NCBI RefSeq assembly: GCF_900170025.1
Contig: NZ_FWEX01000005.1
Location: forward strand, 171,073-235,072
Length of the DNA: 64,000 nucleotides
Direction: 5' to 3'
Source: Nitrospira sp. ND1
GTDB taxonomy: Bacteria > Nitrospirota > Nitrospiria > Nitrospirales > Nitrospiraceae
This document shows, piece by piece, positions 43,126 to 57,743 of this stretch. A program made the position numbers and the translations under genes. The number at the start of each line of letters is the position of its first letter. Position 1 is the stretch's first letter. Under the pieces are notes generated by a model that did not search any database, was not told the DNA's origin, and saw only the letters and a program-made list of their open reading frames with translations.

Positions 43126-43926
43126 CTAGCCCGGCTGCATCGCCTCCTTGAGGGATCGCACGAACGCACCCACTTCCTGAACGAGTCGGCCATCCTGCCC
43201 ATGCTCTCCAACACGACGCACAATTGCGCTGCCCACGATCACGCCATCGGCGACCTGAGCAACCCGCGCGGCATCCTCCGGAGTCGCCACGCCGAATCCC
43301 ACAGCCACCGGGGTCTTGGTGTGCTTTCTGATCTTGGCGACGTTCTCGCGTACGCCCGCCACGTCCTGTAGTTTAGCCCCAGTAATGCCCGTGATGGAAA
43401 CATAATAGACAAATCCGCCGGACTCCTTCGCCACATAGGCCCGCCTCGACGCAGTGCTGGTCGGAGCCAACAGAAAGATCAGATGGAGTCCGGCCTCACC
43501 AGCCGGACCACGCAACGGCCCCGCCTCATCCGGCGGCATATCCGGCACGATCAATCCATCTACACCCGCATCCGCAGCGATCCGGCAGAATTCCGCCTCA
43601 CCGAACGCGTGGATGTTGTTGTAATAGGCCATCAATACGATAGGGATCTGGGTCGAGGTCCGAAGATGCCGCACCGATTCCAGAATCCTTCGAAGCGACG
43701 TACCGCTTTGGAGACCACGCTCGGCTGCTTTCTGAATCACCGGTCCATCGGCGATGGGATCGGAAAAGGGCACCCCCAATTCGATGACGTCGGCGCCGGC
43801 CCGCTCCAATTCGAGCACCAACTGCTCCGTCTCCTGCAACGACGGGTCCCCCGCCATGATGTAGGTGATCAGCGCCTTCTCCCCCTTCGCCTTCAACTGC
43901 CCCAATGTGTGATCCAAACGATTCAT
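43126..43926 (-). CDS. trpA: Tryptophan synthase alpha chain
   Basis: Cleaves indole-3-glycerol phosphate to indole and glyceraldehyde 3-phosphate; indole passes to TrpB through a tunnel. The catalytic Glu and Asp are in DVIELGVPFSDPIADGPVIQ. The TIM-barrel phosphate site (VGFGVATPEDA, then VIVGSAIV) is intact. The ATG at 43926 is chosen because the frame upstream to 44007 crosses an inverted-repeat element and has no matching homology. Of 266 aa, typical. Last gene of the trp operon; the element at 43969-44091 separates it from trpB. Confidence 0.96.
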   Translation of the reverse strand: MNRLDHTLGQLKAKGEKALITYIMAGDPSLQETEQLVLELERAGADVIELGVPFSDPIADGPVIQKAAERGLQSGTSLRRILESVRHLRTSTQIPIVLMAYYNNIHAFGEAEFCRIAADAGVDGLIVPDMPPDEAGPLRGPAGEAGLHLIFLLAPTSTASRRAYVAKESGGFVYYVSITGITGAKLQDVAGVRENVAKIRKHTKTPVAVGFGVATPEDAARVAQVADGVIVGSAIVRRVGEHGQDGRLVQEVGAFVRSLKEAMQPG

Positions 43927-43968
43927 ATGGATATACCTATGCCTCTCGCTCGTCCTTCCAATCAATTG

Positions 43969-44091
43969 CAGGAGGTTCAAAACGGTCATCCAGCGCGGCC
44001 GCAGCAAGCGCGGAGGTGAGGCGTACTCCTGCAGTACGTCGAACCTGTGCGCGCCGCGAGAACAAAGCTGGAGGCCGTTCTCAACCTCCTG
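43969..44091. repeat. 123-bp element with 17-bp terminal inverted repeats
   Basis: Bounded by CAGGAGGTTCAAAACGG (43969-43985) and CCGTTCTCAACCTCCTG (44075-44091), which are inverted repeats matching at 15 of 17 positions. A perfect inner stem CGTACT/AGTACG with the loop CCTGC lies at 44022-44038, and further arms (CGCGGAGGT / ACCTGTGCGCG) are partly complementary. It begins at the base next to the trpB stop codon. It resembles a REP/BIME- or MITE-like palindromic unit. Confidence 0.75.
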
Positions 44092-45282
44092 CTACAGCGT
44101 CACGCCTTTGATTCTCGCCACCTGCTGCACATCCTTGTCGCCGCGCCCGGAAAGGTTCACGATCAGGATCTGGCTCTTCTTCATTGTGGGCGCGCACTTC
44201 ACCACTTCGGCGATGGCATGGGCGCTTTCCAGCGCGGGCATGATGCCCTCCTCCCGCGCGAGCAGATCGAACGCCTCCAACGCCTCGTCATCCGTGACCG
44301 ACGTATACTGGGCACGATTCGTTTCCTTGTAGTAGCTGTGCTCCGGCCCCACGGCCGCATAGTCCAAGCCTGCCGAGACGGAATGGGTGAGATTCACCTG
44401 ACCGTTCTCGTCCTGCAGCAGATAGGTCATGGTCCCTTGCAACACGCCGGGGCGACCGCCCGCAAACCGGGCCGCATGTTTGCCGCTCTCGACACCCAGC
44501 CCCCCAGCTTCCACTCCCACCATCCTGACCTTCTTATCCGGAACGAAAGCGTGGAACAGCCCCATCGCATTACTGCCGCCGCCGACACAGGCGATCAGAC
44601 AATCGGGCAGACGCCCTTCCGCGGCCAGAATCTGTTTGCGGGCTTCACGGCCGATGACGGACTGAAAATCCCGGATCATCATGGGATAGGGATGCGCGCC
44701 GAGGACGGAACCCAGCACATAGTGGGTCGTCCGCACGTTGGTCGTCCAATCCCGCATCGCTTCACTGATGGCGTCCTTCAACGTCCGGCTGCCGGCATCC
44801 ACGCCTGTGACCGTCGAACCCAGGAGCCGCATCCGGAACACATTCAGCGCCTGCCGCTGCATGTCTTCCGTGCCCATGTAGATTTCACATTCCAGGCCGA
44901 ACATGGCAGCCACGGTGGCCGTCGCCACGCCGTGCTGACCCGCGCCGGTCTCTGCAATGAGGCGCGGTTTCTTCATGCGCCGGGCGAGCAGCGCCTGCCC
45001 GATCGCATTGTTGATCTTATGGGCGCCGGTATGGCACAGGTCTTCGCGCTTGAGGTAAATCTTCGCGCCGCCCAATCGTTTCGTAAGGCGCTGGGCAAAA
45101 TACAGCGGCGTCGGCCGCCCGACATATTCTTTCAAATAGTGCTTGAGTTCGGCTTGAAACCCCTTATCCCGTCGTGTGCGTTGGTACACCTCTTCCAACT
45201 CCAGCAAGGCCGGCATGAGAGTTTCAGGGACATACCGTCCGCCGTAAGGGCCGAACCGCCCATGTCGATCTGGTATCGCCAT
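44092..45282 (-). CDS. trpB: Tryptophan synthase beta chain
   Basis: Condenses indole with serine using pyridoxal phosphate. The PLP lysine lies in [19 protein letters not shown], the phosphate-binding loop is [14 protein letters not shown] and the substrate region [17 protein letters not shown] is intact. Of 396 aa, TrpB1 type, as expected when trpA is adjacent. AAGGAATTCAC precedes the ATG. It lies 48 bp after trpF. Its stop codon abuts the inverted-repeat element. Confidence 0.97.
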   Translation of the reverse strand: MAIPDRHGRFGPYGGRYVPETLMPALLELEEVYQRTRRDKGFQAELKHYLKEYVGRPTPLYFAQRLTKRLGGAKIYLKREDLCHTGAHKINNAIGQALLARRMKKPRLIAETGAGQHGVATATVAAMFGLECEIYMGTEDMQRQALNVFRMRLLGSTVTGVDAGSRTLKDAISEAMRDWTTNVRTTHYVLGSVLGAHPYPMMIRDFQSVIGREARKQILAAEGRLPDCLIACVGGGSNAMGLFHAFVPDKKVRMVGVEAGGLGVESGKHAARFAGGRPGVLQGTMTYLLQDENGQVNLTHSVSAGLDYAAVGPEHSYYKETNRAQYTSVTDDEALEAFDLLAREEGIMPALESAHAIAEVVKCAPTMKKSQILIVNLSGRGDKDVQQVARIKGVTL

Positions 45283-45329
45283 GTGAATTCCTTCAGCTAG
45301 TCGTGAAAAATGAAAGTATAGACGCTGAC

Positions 45330-45962
45330 CTAGCGGGAGACAAGCCTGACGGCTTGCACAAAAGCCCGGACCTTGTCATGGTCTTTCCTGCCTGGCGAGG
45401 CCTCGACTCCGCTGCTGACATCGACGCCGTAGGGCCGCACCTGTTCGATGGCTTGCGCGACATTCCCCGGAGTCAGTCCTCCGGCCAGCAGAATACGCGC
45501 CACCGTGGCCGCTTCAGCAGCCAGCGCCCAATCGGCCACCTGTCCCGTACCGCCATAGGCGTCGGGAGAAAAGGCATCCACCAGAAATCCCCGCACGCCG
45601 GCGCGCCCTTGAAACTCGGCAAGCGCCAGAAATGAACATCGATCCCGGAGACGAATCGCCTTCAGCACCGGCCGCCCCAGCATCTCGCAATAGGCCGCCG
45701 TCTCATCGCCATGAAGCTGCGCAAGGGCAAGACCGCAACTGTCCATGATGTCCCGCACCACCTTCGCATCCTCATTCACAAACACGCCGATCGGCAACAC
45801 AAACGGCGGCAGTTCCTTCACGATGGCCTTGACCGCCGCCGGTTCCGCGCACCGAGGGCTCTTTTTATGAAACACGAACCCGACCGCATCCGCGCCGGCT
45901 TCCACCGCCACGGCCGCGTCCTCGGCATTCGTTAGACCGCAGATCTTAACCTTTACAGCCAT
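45330..45962 (-). CDS. trpF: Phosphoribosylanthranilate isomerase
   Basis: Third dedicated step of tryptophan synthesis, an Amadori rearrangement of phosphoribosylanthranilate. The TIM-barrel motifs are complete: catalytic Cys in [23 protein letters not shown], the Asp in [16 protein letters not shown] and the phosphate loop [11 protein letters not shown]. Of 210 aa. It starts four bases after the stop of the small lipoprotein gene within the trp operon, so it must share that transcript. Confidence 0.95.
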   Translation of the reverse strand: MAVKVKICGLTNAEDAAVAVEAGADAVGFVFHKKSPRCAEPAAVKAIVKELPPFVLPIGVFVNEDAKVVRDIMDSCGLALAQLHGDETAAYCEMLGRPVLKAIRLRDRCSFLALAEFQGRAGVRGFLVDAFSPDAYGGTGQVADWALAAEAATVARILLAGGLTPGNVAQAIEQVRPYGVDVSSGVEASPGRKDHDKVRAFVQAVRLVSR

Positions 45963-45966
45963 GGCG

Positions 45967-46281
45967 TCAGCAGCTCTGCTTGCTCTTCTGCATGCCGTAG
46001 AACCCGCGATAGGACCACTGGCAGGCCTGCCCCTTGGCGTTGAAGGTCAGGCCGATCAAGTCCTGCCGCCCGTCCTGCTGGGGAACAGACCACTCGCACA
46101 CTTCGCCGCCGTCCTTGAACGAATGGCACTTCGTGGGGATGCCCATGTCCTTGATGCGGTCGTCTTTGCTGCTGCCCATCCAGGCATCCCACTTCGGGGA
46201 ATATTCATGGATCTCCTGATTCATACAACCGGCCAAGGTCAGCAACGCCGCCATCACACCGAGAGAAAGTCGCGTCTTCAT
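45967..46281 (-). CDS. Small lipoprotein embedded in the trp operon
   Basis: A 104-aa precursor with the signal LSLGVMAALLTLAGCMNQ (Cys19). The mature part (EIHEYSPKWDAWMGSSKDDR, then TKCHSFKDGGEVCEWSVPQQ and CQWSYRGFYGMQK) has three further cysteines in pairs plus a final one. No known domain, and no evident link with tryptophan synthesis. Its ATG overlaps the trpC stop by four bases (ATGA), and its stop lies four bases before trpF. This makes it a true operon member rather than an insertion with its own promoter. Confidence 0.85.
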   Translation of the reverse strand: MKTRLSLGVMAALLTLAGCMNQEIHEYSPKWDAWMGSSKDDRIKDMGIPTKCHSFKDGGEVCEWSVPQQDGRQDLIGLTFNAKGQACQWSYRGFYGMQKSKQSC

Positions 46282-47102
46282 GGCTTCTCCTTGTTGGATT
46301 CATCGCCCAGCAACTCACGAATCTTCACGCCGATATCCTGAGCCCGGATCAGCGACTCGCCGATCAGCATGGCATGGACACCGGCCTCCACCAATCGCGT
46401 GACATCCTCCCGCTTGTGAATCCCGCTTTCACTCACGATCAGCTTATCGCCGGGAATGCGCTTCGCCAGTCGCAGGGTCACGCCCAGATCCGTCGAGAAG
46501 GTTTTGAGGTCACGATTGTTGATACCGATCAGACGGACATCCGGGAGCCATTCCAACACGGTATCGAGTTCACGCTCATGATGCGTCTCCACCAGCACAT
46601 CGAGCGACAACTCTTTCGCCAATGCGGAAAAGTCGATCAATTGGCGCTTCTCCAACCCGGCCACGATCAACAGGACCGCGTCCGCGCCATAAGCCCTGGC
46701 TTCATAGAACTGAATATCCGCCACCATGAACTCTTTGTTCAGCGCAGGCAGGCCGACTTTCCGCTTCACATCGGAGAGATACTCCAGGCTGCCCTGAAAA
46801 AATTCCTTATCCGTCAATACGGAGACAGCCGCGGCCCCATGCTCCCGATAGGCTTCGGCGATGGCCACCGGCTCGAAGCGCTGCTCGAACTCCGGCCGCA
46901 ACAGACCGAGACTCGGAGAGGCCTTCTTGACCTCCGCGATGAGCGCGGGCCTGGTCCGAGTCCGGCGCGCGTCCAGGTTCACGGCAAACCCCAGTGTCGG
47001 GCCGGCATCGCGAATTCTGGTTTTCAGATCCGCGAGATAGCCACGGCTGTTCTTGTGGCGAATTTCCGCTTTTTTATGTTCGAGAATCCGATCGAGAATC
47101 AC
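46278..47102 (-). CDS. trpC: Indole-3-glycerol phosphate synthase
   Basis: Closes the indole ring from carboxyphenylamino-deoxyribulose phosphate. The signature is ALIAEVKKASPSLGLL with the catalytic Lys, followed by LLIVAGLEKRQL, IGINNRDLKTF and the phosphate site IVSESGIHKREDV. Translation begins at a GTG (47102), five bases after the trpD stop, which fits the family's N-terminus (LDRILEHKKAEI). The longer ATG frame to 47246 is a shadow inside trpD. Of 274 aa. The stop overlaps the following lipoprotein gene. Confidence 0.95.
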   Translation of the reverse strand: MILDRILEHKKAEIRHKNSRGYLADLKTRIRDAGPTLGFAVNLDARRTRTRPALIAEVKKASPSLGLLRPEFEQRFEPVAIAEAYREHGAAAVSVLTDKEFFQGSLEYLSDVKRKVGLPALNKEFMVADIQFYEARAYGADAVLLIVAGLEKRQLIDFSALAKELSLDVLVETHHERELDTVLEWLPDVRLIGINNRDLKTFSTDLGVTLRLAKRIPGDKLIVSESGIHKREDVTRLVEAGVHAMLIGESLIRAQDIGVKIRELLGDESNKEKP

Positions 47103-47106
47103 GATG

Positions 47107-48123
47107 TCACGACGCCTTCTTCGTAAATGCGATGAGCTGATCCAGTTTCTCCATCGCCGCACCCGAGTCGATCGTCTGCTGGGCGAGTTGAAACCCTTCC
47201 TGCAGCGTCTTCGCCTTGCGTCCGGCCACGAGCGCCGGTGCGGCATTCAGACACACAATGTCGCGCTTCGGTCCTTTCCGTCCCCGGAAAATATCGCGCG
47301 TGATGGCGGCATTGTCTTCCGCACTCCCACCGACCAGTTCTTTCGGCCTGACACGTGTGAGGCCGAATTCGGTCGGATCGATGGTATAACTCGACACCAC
47401 GCCGGCTTTGCCCTCTGAAATCCGGGTCCGGTCCGTGACGGTGATCTCATCCAATCCGTCCATGCCGTGCACGACAAAACAATGTTGCGCGCCTAGGTGG
47501 AGCAGCACCTTCGCCAACAACTCCGTCAAGCCGGCATCGAATACCCCGACGACCTGTATGCGGGCACCGGCCGGATTGGTCAGGGGGCCGAGAATATTCA
47601 GCAGCGTCCGAATCCCCAGTTCCTGCCGCGGCTGGGCACAGTGTTTCATCGCACTATGATAGAGCGGCGCGAAGAGAAAGCCGATCCCTACCTCGTTCAC
47701 ACAGTCGGCGACCCGCTCAGGCGGGAGATCGATCGCCACACCCAGCGCGGCCAACACATCGGCACTGCCTGACTTGGACGAGACCGACCGGTTGCCATGC
47801 TTCGCCACCGTCAGCCCGGCGCCCGCCGCCACGAACGCCGCAGTAGTCGAAATATTGAAGGTATGCGCCCGATCACCGCCGGTCCCACAGGTATCTACGA
47901 CCTGAGAATCCCGCACCCGGATTTTGGTCGCGCGAGCTCGCATGGCCTGTACGGAGCCGGCGATCTCGGCCACGGTCTCCCCCTTCATCCGAAGCCCCAT
48001 GAGATATCCGGCGATCTGGGCGGAGGTCGCCGCGCCGTCCATGATCTCGCCCATCACGGTCTCAGCCTCTTGTTCGGTGAGGTCCGACCGTTCGGCCAAT
48101 GTATTGATTGCGTCTTTGATCAT
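47107..48123 (-). CDS. trpD: Anthranilate phosphoribosyltransferase
   Basis: Joins anthranilate with phosphoribosyl pyrophosphate. The PRPP-binding loop is VDTCGTGGDRAHTFNIST, and the anthranilate/phosphate region AKHGNRSVSSKSGSADVLAALG follows. The metal-binding Asp-Glu pair is in HGMDGLDEITV. Of 338 aa, normal for a stand-alone TrpD without a fused TrpG domain. Between trpG (87 bp upstream) and trpC (five bases downstream). Confidence 0.97.
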   Translation of the reverse strand: MIKDAINTLAERSDLTEQEAETVMGEIMDGAATSAQIAGYLMGLRMKGETVAEIAGSVQAMRARATKIRVRDSQVVDTCGTGGDRAHTFNISTTAAFVAAGAGLTVAKHGNRSVSSKSGSADVLAALGVAIDLPPERVADCVNEVGIGFLFAPLYHSAMKHCAQPRQELGIRTLLNILGPLTNPAGARIQVVGVFDAGLTELLAKVLLHLGAQHCFVVHGMDGLDEITVTDRTRISEGKAGVVSSYTIDPTEFGLTRVRPKELVGGSAEDNAAITRDIFRGRKGPKRDIVCLNAAPALVAGRKAKTLQEGFQLAQQTIDSGAAMEKLDQLIAFTKKAS

Positions 48124-48209
48124 GAGGGGCGCGATCAGCGATCCGCGGTCGGTAATCAGTCGGAAGGCCTCATAGAGAGCACTGATTGCCGGTGGCCGAC
48201 AGCCGTGGA

Positions 48210-48773
48210 TTAGAGTTTCAAGAAATTCCTGAGCAGCTCCTTGCCGGCGGTGGTGAGAATCGACTCCGGATGGAATTGCACCCCTTCGATGCCCAACATC
48301 TTGTGGCGCATCCCCATGATCTCGCCTTCGGCGGTCTCGGCGCTGATCTCGAAACAGTCCGGGAGATTCTTGCGATTCACGATGAGAGAGTGATAGCGGG
48401 TGGCCTCGAACGGATTCGGCAGATTGCGGAAAATGGTGCGACCGTCGTGGCGAACCATGGACGTCTTGCCGTGCATGAGACGCTCGGCGCGGATCACTTC
48501 GCCGCCGAACGCAACTGCCAGCGATTGGTGACCGAGACAGACGCCCAGCAGCGGTAATTTGCCGCCGAAATGCCGAATCGCTTCCACCGAGATTCCCGCC
48601 TCGTTCGGCGTGCAGGGGCCGGGCGAAATGACGAGCCGGCGCGGCTTCAACGCCTCGATCTCCTGGATGGAAATCTTGTCGTTTCTGTAGACGACCACAT
48701 CTTCCCCCAACTCGCCGAAATATTGCACGAGGTTGTAGGTGAAGGAATCGTAATTATCGATCATCAACAACAT
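48210..48773 (-). CDS. trpG: Anthranilate synthase component II (glutamine amidotransferase)
   Basis: Provides ammonia from glutamine to TrpE. The nucleophilic Cys lies in [17 protein letters not shown], and the His-Glu pair in [11 protein letters not shown]. The N-terminus [19 protein letters not shown] fits the family when translation starts at the ATG 48773 (a GTG at 48782 is also in frame). Of 187 aa. It may also serve p-aminobenzoate synthesis (PabA), as is common; no pabB is seen in the window. Confidence 0.95.
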   Translation of the reverse strand: MLLMIDNYDSFTYNLVQYFGELGEDVVVYRNDKISIQEIEALKPRRLVISPGPCTPNEAGISVEAIRHFGGKLPLLGVCLGHQSLAVAFGGEVIRAERLMHGKTSMVRHDGRTIFRNLPNPFEATRYHSLIVNRKNLPDCFEISAETAEGEIMGMRHKMLGIEGVQFHPESILTTAGKELLRNFLKL

Positions 48774-48829
48774 ATGGACCACTCGTCGCTCGTCGTTCGT
48801 GAATCGTATCTCGTGGGGTCGCCGTTCCT

Positions 48830-48861
48830 GCGTTTCACGTCTGACCTTTCACGTTTCACGC
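48830..48861. repeat. ACGTTTCACG-type intergenic repeat
   Basis: Three closely spaced copies of a TTTCACG motif (cgtttcacgtc, ctttcacg, tttcacgcg) in the 90-bp gap between trpE and trpG. The same motif is seen after pgm (14921-14932). Confidence 0.4.
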
Positions 48862-48863
48862 GC

Positions 48864-50360
48864 TCATTCCAAACCCTGCTCGGCGAGTTCGATGGCTTTC
48901 ATCATTGCCCGCGCCTTGTTGCAGGTTTCTTCGTATTCATGTTCAGGAATCGAATCGGCGACGATACCGGCTCCCGCTTGAATATAGGCCTGCCGCCCCT
49001 TGATCACGACGGTCCGGATGTTGATGCACATGTCCATGTTGCCGGAAAATCCGAAATAGCCCACCGCGCCCGCATAGGGACCACGGCGTGTCGGCTCCAA
49101 CTCTTCGATGATTTCCATCGCGCGAATCTTCGGCGCACCCGACACGGTCCCCGCCGGGAAACAGGCTCGCATGACGTCGTACACGGATTTCCCCTTCTCC
49201 AGCTGTCCCGTCACCTGCGACACGATATGCATGACGTGCGAATACCGCTCGACCTGCATCAGCGACTCCACCTTCACCGAGCCTCTGGCAGCCACCCGTC
49301 CCACGTCGTTGCGTCCAAGGTCCACCAGCATCACATGTTCCGCTCGCTCTTTTTCATCTGCCAACAGCTGTCGCGCCAGGTCCTGATCTTCTTCCGGCGT
49401 CTGCCCGCGGCGACGCGTCCCGGCAATGGGACGCAACGAAATCTGGCCATCCTCACACCGCACCAGGGTCTCCGGCGAGGACCCCACCAACTCCACTCCG
49501 GCCACCCGCAGGTAATACATGTAGGGCGAGGGATTGATGACACGGAGGGCACGGTATAACTGGAACGGAGTCGTATGGATCTGTGTTTCCCATCGTTGAG
49601 ACAGGACCGCCTGCACGATATCGCCCGAACGGATGTACTCCTTGGTCCGCGTGACCATCTTCTCGAAATCGGCCTTGTTCATGTTGGACGTAAAGGTGAT
49701 CGGCTTCCGGCGGCGTCTCTGCCGCGGTTGCCGCACCGGCCGCTTCAACCGCGCGATCATCTTTTCGATCCGCGCGGTCGCATGGCGATAGGCGTCACGG
49801 ATGTCCCGTTCCTTGGTCGATTCCAGGTAGGCGTTCGCGACCACTTTGATTTTCTGCGAGACGTTGTCGAAGATCAGCAGCGTGTCGGTGAGCAGAAAGG
49901 CGAAGTCCGGCATCCCGAGGCTGTCTTTACGCAGCGCCGGCAGGTCCTCGAACGTGCGCACCATATCGTAACTGAAGTAGCCGACCGCGCCGCCCACGAA
50001 CCGGGGCAGGCCGGGCACCGTCACCGGACGATATTCTTCCATCAATTCGCGCAATCGCTCCAGCGGATTGCCGCGACTCTGAATCCGCAGGTTCTTCTTC
50101 CCTCGGATCAACACCAGATCGCCCTTCTCCTCCCGGATCACCGCCGAGGAGCCGCTTCCCAAAAACGAATACCGCGCCCAATTTTCACCGCCGGCCACAC
50201 TCTCCAGCAGATAGGCCGTCGGCCCATGGTCGATTTTGGCAAACGCCGACACCGGCGTCTCATAGTCCGCCAGAATCTCCCGATAGAGCGGAATCAGATT
50301 GCCTTCCGCCGCCAGGGCTCGAAACTCATCCAAGGTGAGAGAGTATTGCTGTCTGCTCAT
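48864..50360 (-). CDS. trpE: Anthranilate synthase component I
   Basis: Converts chorismate to anthranilate with ammonia from TrpG. The N-terminal region includes YLLESVAGGENWARYSFLG with the LLES element of the tryptophan feedback site. The chorismate domain is intact: GSSPETLVRCEDG, RPIAGTRRRG, ERAEHVMLVDLGRND, VMHIVSQVTG and CFPAGTVSGAPKIRAMEII. Of 498 aa. The start lies 20 bp after the stop of the LysM gene, leaving no room for a leader peptide or attenuator directly before trpE. Confidence 0.96.
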   Translation of the reverse strand: MSRQQYSLTLDEFRALAAEGNLIPLYREILADYETPVSAFAKIDHGPTAYLLESVAGGENWARYSFLGSGSSAVIREEKGDLVLIRGKKNLRIQSRGNPLERLRELMEEYRPVTVPGLPRFVGGAVGYFSYDMVRTFEDLPALRKDSLGMPDFAFLLTDTLLIFDNVSQKIKVVANAYLESTKERDIRDAYRHATARIEKMIARLKRPVRQPRQRRRRKPITFTSNMNKADFEKMVTRTKEYIRSGDIVQAVLSQRWETQIHTTPFQLYRALRVINPSPYMYYLRVAGVELVGSSPETLVRCEDGQISLRPIAGTRRRGQTPEEDQDLARQLLADEKERAEHVMLVDLGRNDVGRVAARGSVKVESLMQVERYSHVMHIVSQVTGQLEKGKSVYDVMRACFPAGTVSGAPKIRAMEIIEELEPTRRGPYAGAVGYFGFSGNMDMCINIRTVVIKGRQAYIQAGAGIVADSIPEHEYEETCNKARAMMKAIELAEQGLE

Positions 50361-50380
50361 ACAATACGACGATCGCTACA

Positions 50381-51079
50381 CTAGGGCCGGCTGACAATCA
50401 ACTTCTGCCCGACCACAACCGTGTTATTGTCCAAATTGTTCCACTTCCGCAATTGATCCACACCAACGTGGTACTTCTGCCCGATGCGATACAGGGTTTC
50501 ACCGGATCGCACCGTGTGAGTGTTGCCGGTTGCCGATGCCGAAGCTGCACCGAGGGCATCCACTGCCGCCTGCTCGTGACCGAATGTATCCTTGGCCGCG
50601 TCCTTCGCCGACTCCAGGCTCAACTCCGACGACACATCCGTCTTCAACGCCTCATCAACGGCGGCCGTAAAGTCTTTCTTCGCCGCCGCTGCCGCCTTTT
50701 TCGTTTTGGATGGAATCGTCGTCAGGCGCTTCATATCTTCATGCGCCCGCTTCTCAAGCAAACTGGCTTCCTTCATCGCCTGAGCCTCTTCCTGAATCTG
50801 TGCCGCCTGCTGACGCACCGCTTCCACCTGAGCGCCGAGTTCCCGATTGCGCGCCTCATACTCACTCAGTTCGCGTTTGCTCCGTTTGACTTCGCTGTCC
50901 AATTCGGCGCTTCGCTTTTCTTCCTGCGCCAGGAGCCGCTGGAAGTTCAGGCTGCGCGCTTTCTCGGCCTCGTACTTCTCCGACATCACGCATCCGCCCA
51001 GATTCAGGCCGCTCAATACGAGCAACCCGATCGGAACTACTACCGCGCGTCTCATCCGTGAGTTTCGCTGACTCATCAT
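50381..51079 (-). CDS. LysM-domain lipoprotein with coiled coil
   Basis: A 232-aa precursor: signal VVVPIGLLVLSGLNLGGCVM, then a long charged coiled coil (EKYEAEKARSLNFQRLLAQ to about residue 125), an Ala/Lys-rich linker (TKKAAAAAKKDFTAAVDEAL) and a C-terminal LysM domain (THTVRSGETLYRIGQKYHVG, then LRKWNNLDNNTVVVGQKLIV). LysM binds peptidoglycan, so it probably links a membrane to the wall. It lies 20 bp upstream of trpE in the same direction, so the trp operon may be read from its promoter. Confidence 0.88.
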   Translation of the reverse strand: MMSQRNSRMRRAVVVPIGLLVLSGLNLGGCVMSEKYEAEKARSLNFQRLLAQEEKRSAELDSEVKRSKRELSEYEARNRELGAQVEAVRQQAAQIQEEAQAMKEASLLEKRAHEDMKRLTTIPSKTKKAAAAAKKDFTAAVDEALKTDVSSELSLESAKDAAKDTFGHEQAAVDALGAASASATGNTHTVRSGETLYRIGQKYHVGVDQLRKWNNLDNNTVVVGQKLIVSRP

Positions 51080-51316
51080 GTCGCTCCTTCGTTGCTGTCT
51101 TCTCCAGGGGGCTTCCGAATGCCATCAAAACAACCCGCTCGTGGCGCATCCGCTTCCGATTCGTAGCCTTCGAAAGTGGGTAGAATACGGTGCAAGGCAG
51201 CGAAAGTCAAAGTGAAATGGGCCGCTCAGACGTTTGACCCCCTCCCCACCCCTATGCTACCGTTCGCACGAGATTGCTGTTCCGCCTATTCTATCCAATC
51301 GCCGGCACGAAAGACC

Positions 51317-52269
51317 ATGTCACCTAACACACAACCGGGCACCTCCCGCACCGTCACCATCGAGGGCATCACCCTGCACCTGGCACAACCCATGACCATG
51401 GACCAGGAATGGATCGGGAACCGGGAGATTCTCAAACAGTTGCTGGCCTGCTGGCTGGTGATCGACGAGCGTGACCTGCCGCTGTCTCCCCGCATCACCG
51501 GCCAACCGGGGATCGGCAAGACCACACTGGCCATGGCTGGAGCCCGCGAACGCAAGCAGGACCTCTACGTATTCCAGTGCACGGCCGACACCCGGCCGGA
51601 AGACCTGCTGATCACGCCCGTCCTGGCAGAATCCGGCACCATCAGTTACCACGCCTCGCCGCTGATCACTGCGGTGCTCACAGGCAGCATCTGCGTGCTG
51701 GACGAAGGCAACCGCATGAACGAGAAAAGCTGGGCCTCGCTGGCTCCGCTTCTGGATCACCGGCGCTGCGTGGAATCCATCATCGCCGGCATTCTGATCA
51801 ACGCCCATGCCGAATTCCGCTGCTGCGTGACCATGAACGAAGACGCGTCCACGTATGAGGTGCCCGACTATATTCTCTCGCGCTTGCAGCCGACGCTGGG
51901 CATGGGGTTCCCTGCGCGCGAAGACGAACTGGCGATCCTCCGGTATCACCTGCCCTTCGCGCCCGCAGAGATGCTGGCCATGACCGTCGACTTTCTCCAG
52001 GAGGCCCACCAGCTCAGTCTCGAATATTCCGTGCGCGACGGCATTCATCTCCTGCAGTACGCGCTGAAGCGTCGCGCGCAGGACCCGACGCACCCGCTGT
52101 CGGCCGATGCCGCCTGGCGGGAATCACTGATGAAAGTCCTCGGCGAAGAAGCGCTCGATCTGCCGACTCAGTCACGCCGGCGAAAGCGCGCCCTGGGCGA
52201 CCAGGCCCTGCCGCAGGGCCTCGGCGATTTCTTTTTCGAAAGCGACGACCCTCTACATCCCGGCCGATA

Positions 52270-52270
<1 letters not shown>
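51317..52270 (+). CDS. MoxR/CbbQ-type AAA+ ATPase
   Basis: A 317-aa ATPase. Walker A is [18 protein letters not shown], Walker B is [16 protein letters not shown], sensor 1 lies in [19 protein letters not shown] and the arginine-finger region in [11 protein letters not shown]. MoxR-type ATPases usually remodel or load metal cofactors into a partner complex, often with a von Willebrand factor A protein; none is present here. The ATG at 51317 is used because residues before it in the longer frame (51176) match nothing. Its stop overlaps the next gene's ATG by one base (TAATG), so the two are translated as a pair. Confidence 0.82.
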
Positions 52271-57476
<5,206 letters not shown>

Positions 57477-57743
57477 ACAACCTATCGAGGTTAGAGGTGC
57501 AGACTCACGTTGAAGGAGTGATTGGTGGAACCTTGGATCAGTCCGAAGCCTTGGGTTCGAACTGCAAGACTTGCCCTCTGTCGTGAGAAGACGACCAGAC
57601 CGGGTCCTCTCGGGTCACTTTCATCCATTGCGTATTACAATTAGCACAGGCAGACAGACGCATCAAGCATTACGACACTTCCATGCCGAGCACAATTATT
57701 TAGCATATCAGTCATTTAGACCATTTGCCATGCTCCCGCACCC
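57477..57743. other. Intergenic spacer upstream of the CNNM-type gene
   Basis: About 270 bases between two minus-strand genes with no supported gene. An AT-rich part at about 57630-57730 could hold the promoter of the CNNM gene. Confidence 0.35.

Noticed and set aside
44047-45300. 417-aa plus-strand open frame
   Set aside because: Antisense to trpB along its whole length; long antisense frames are expected in GC-rich genes.
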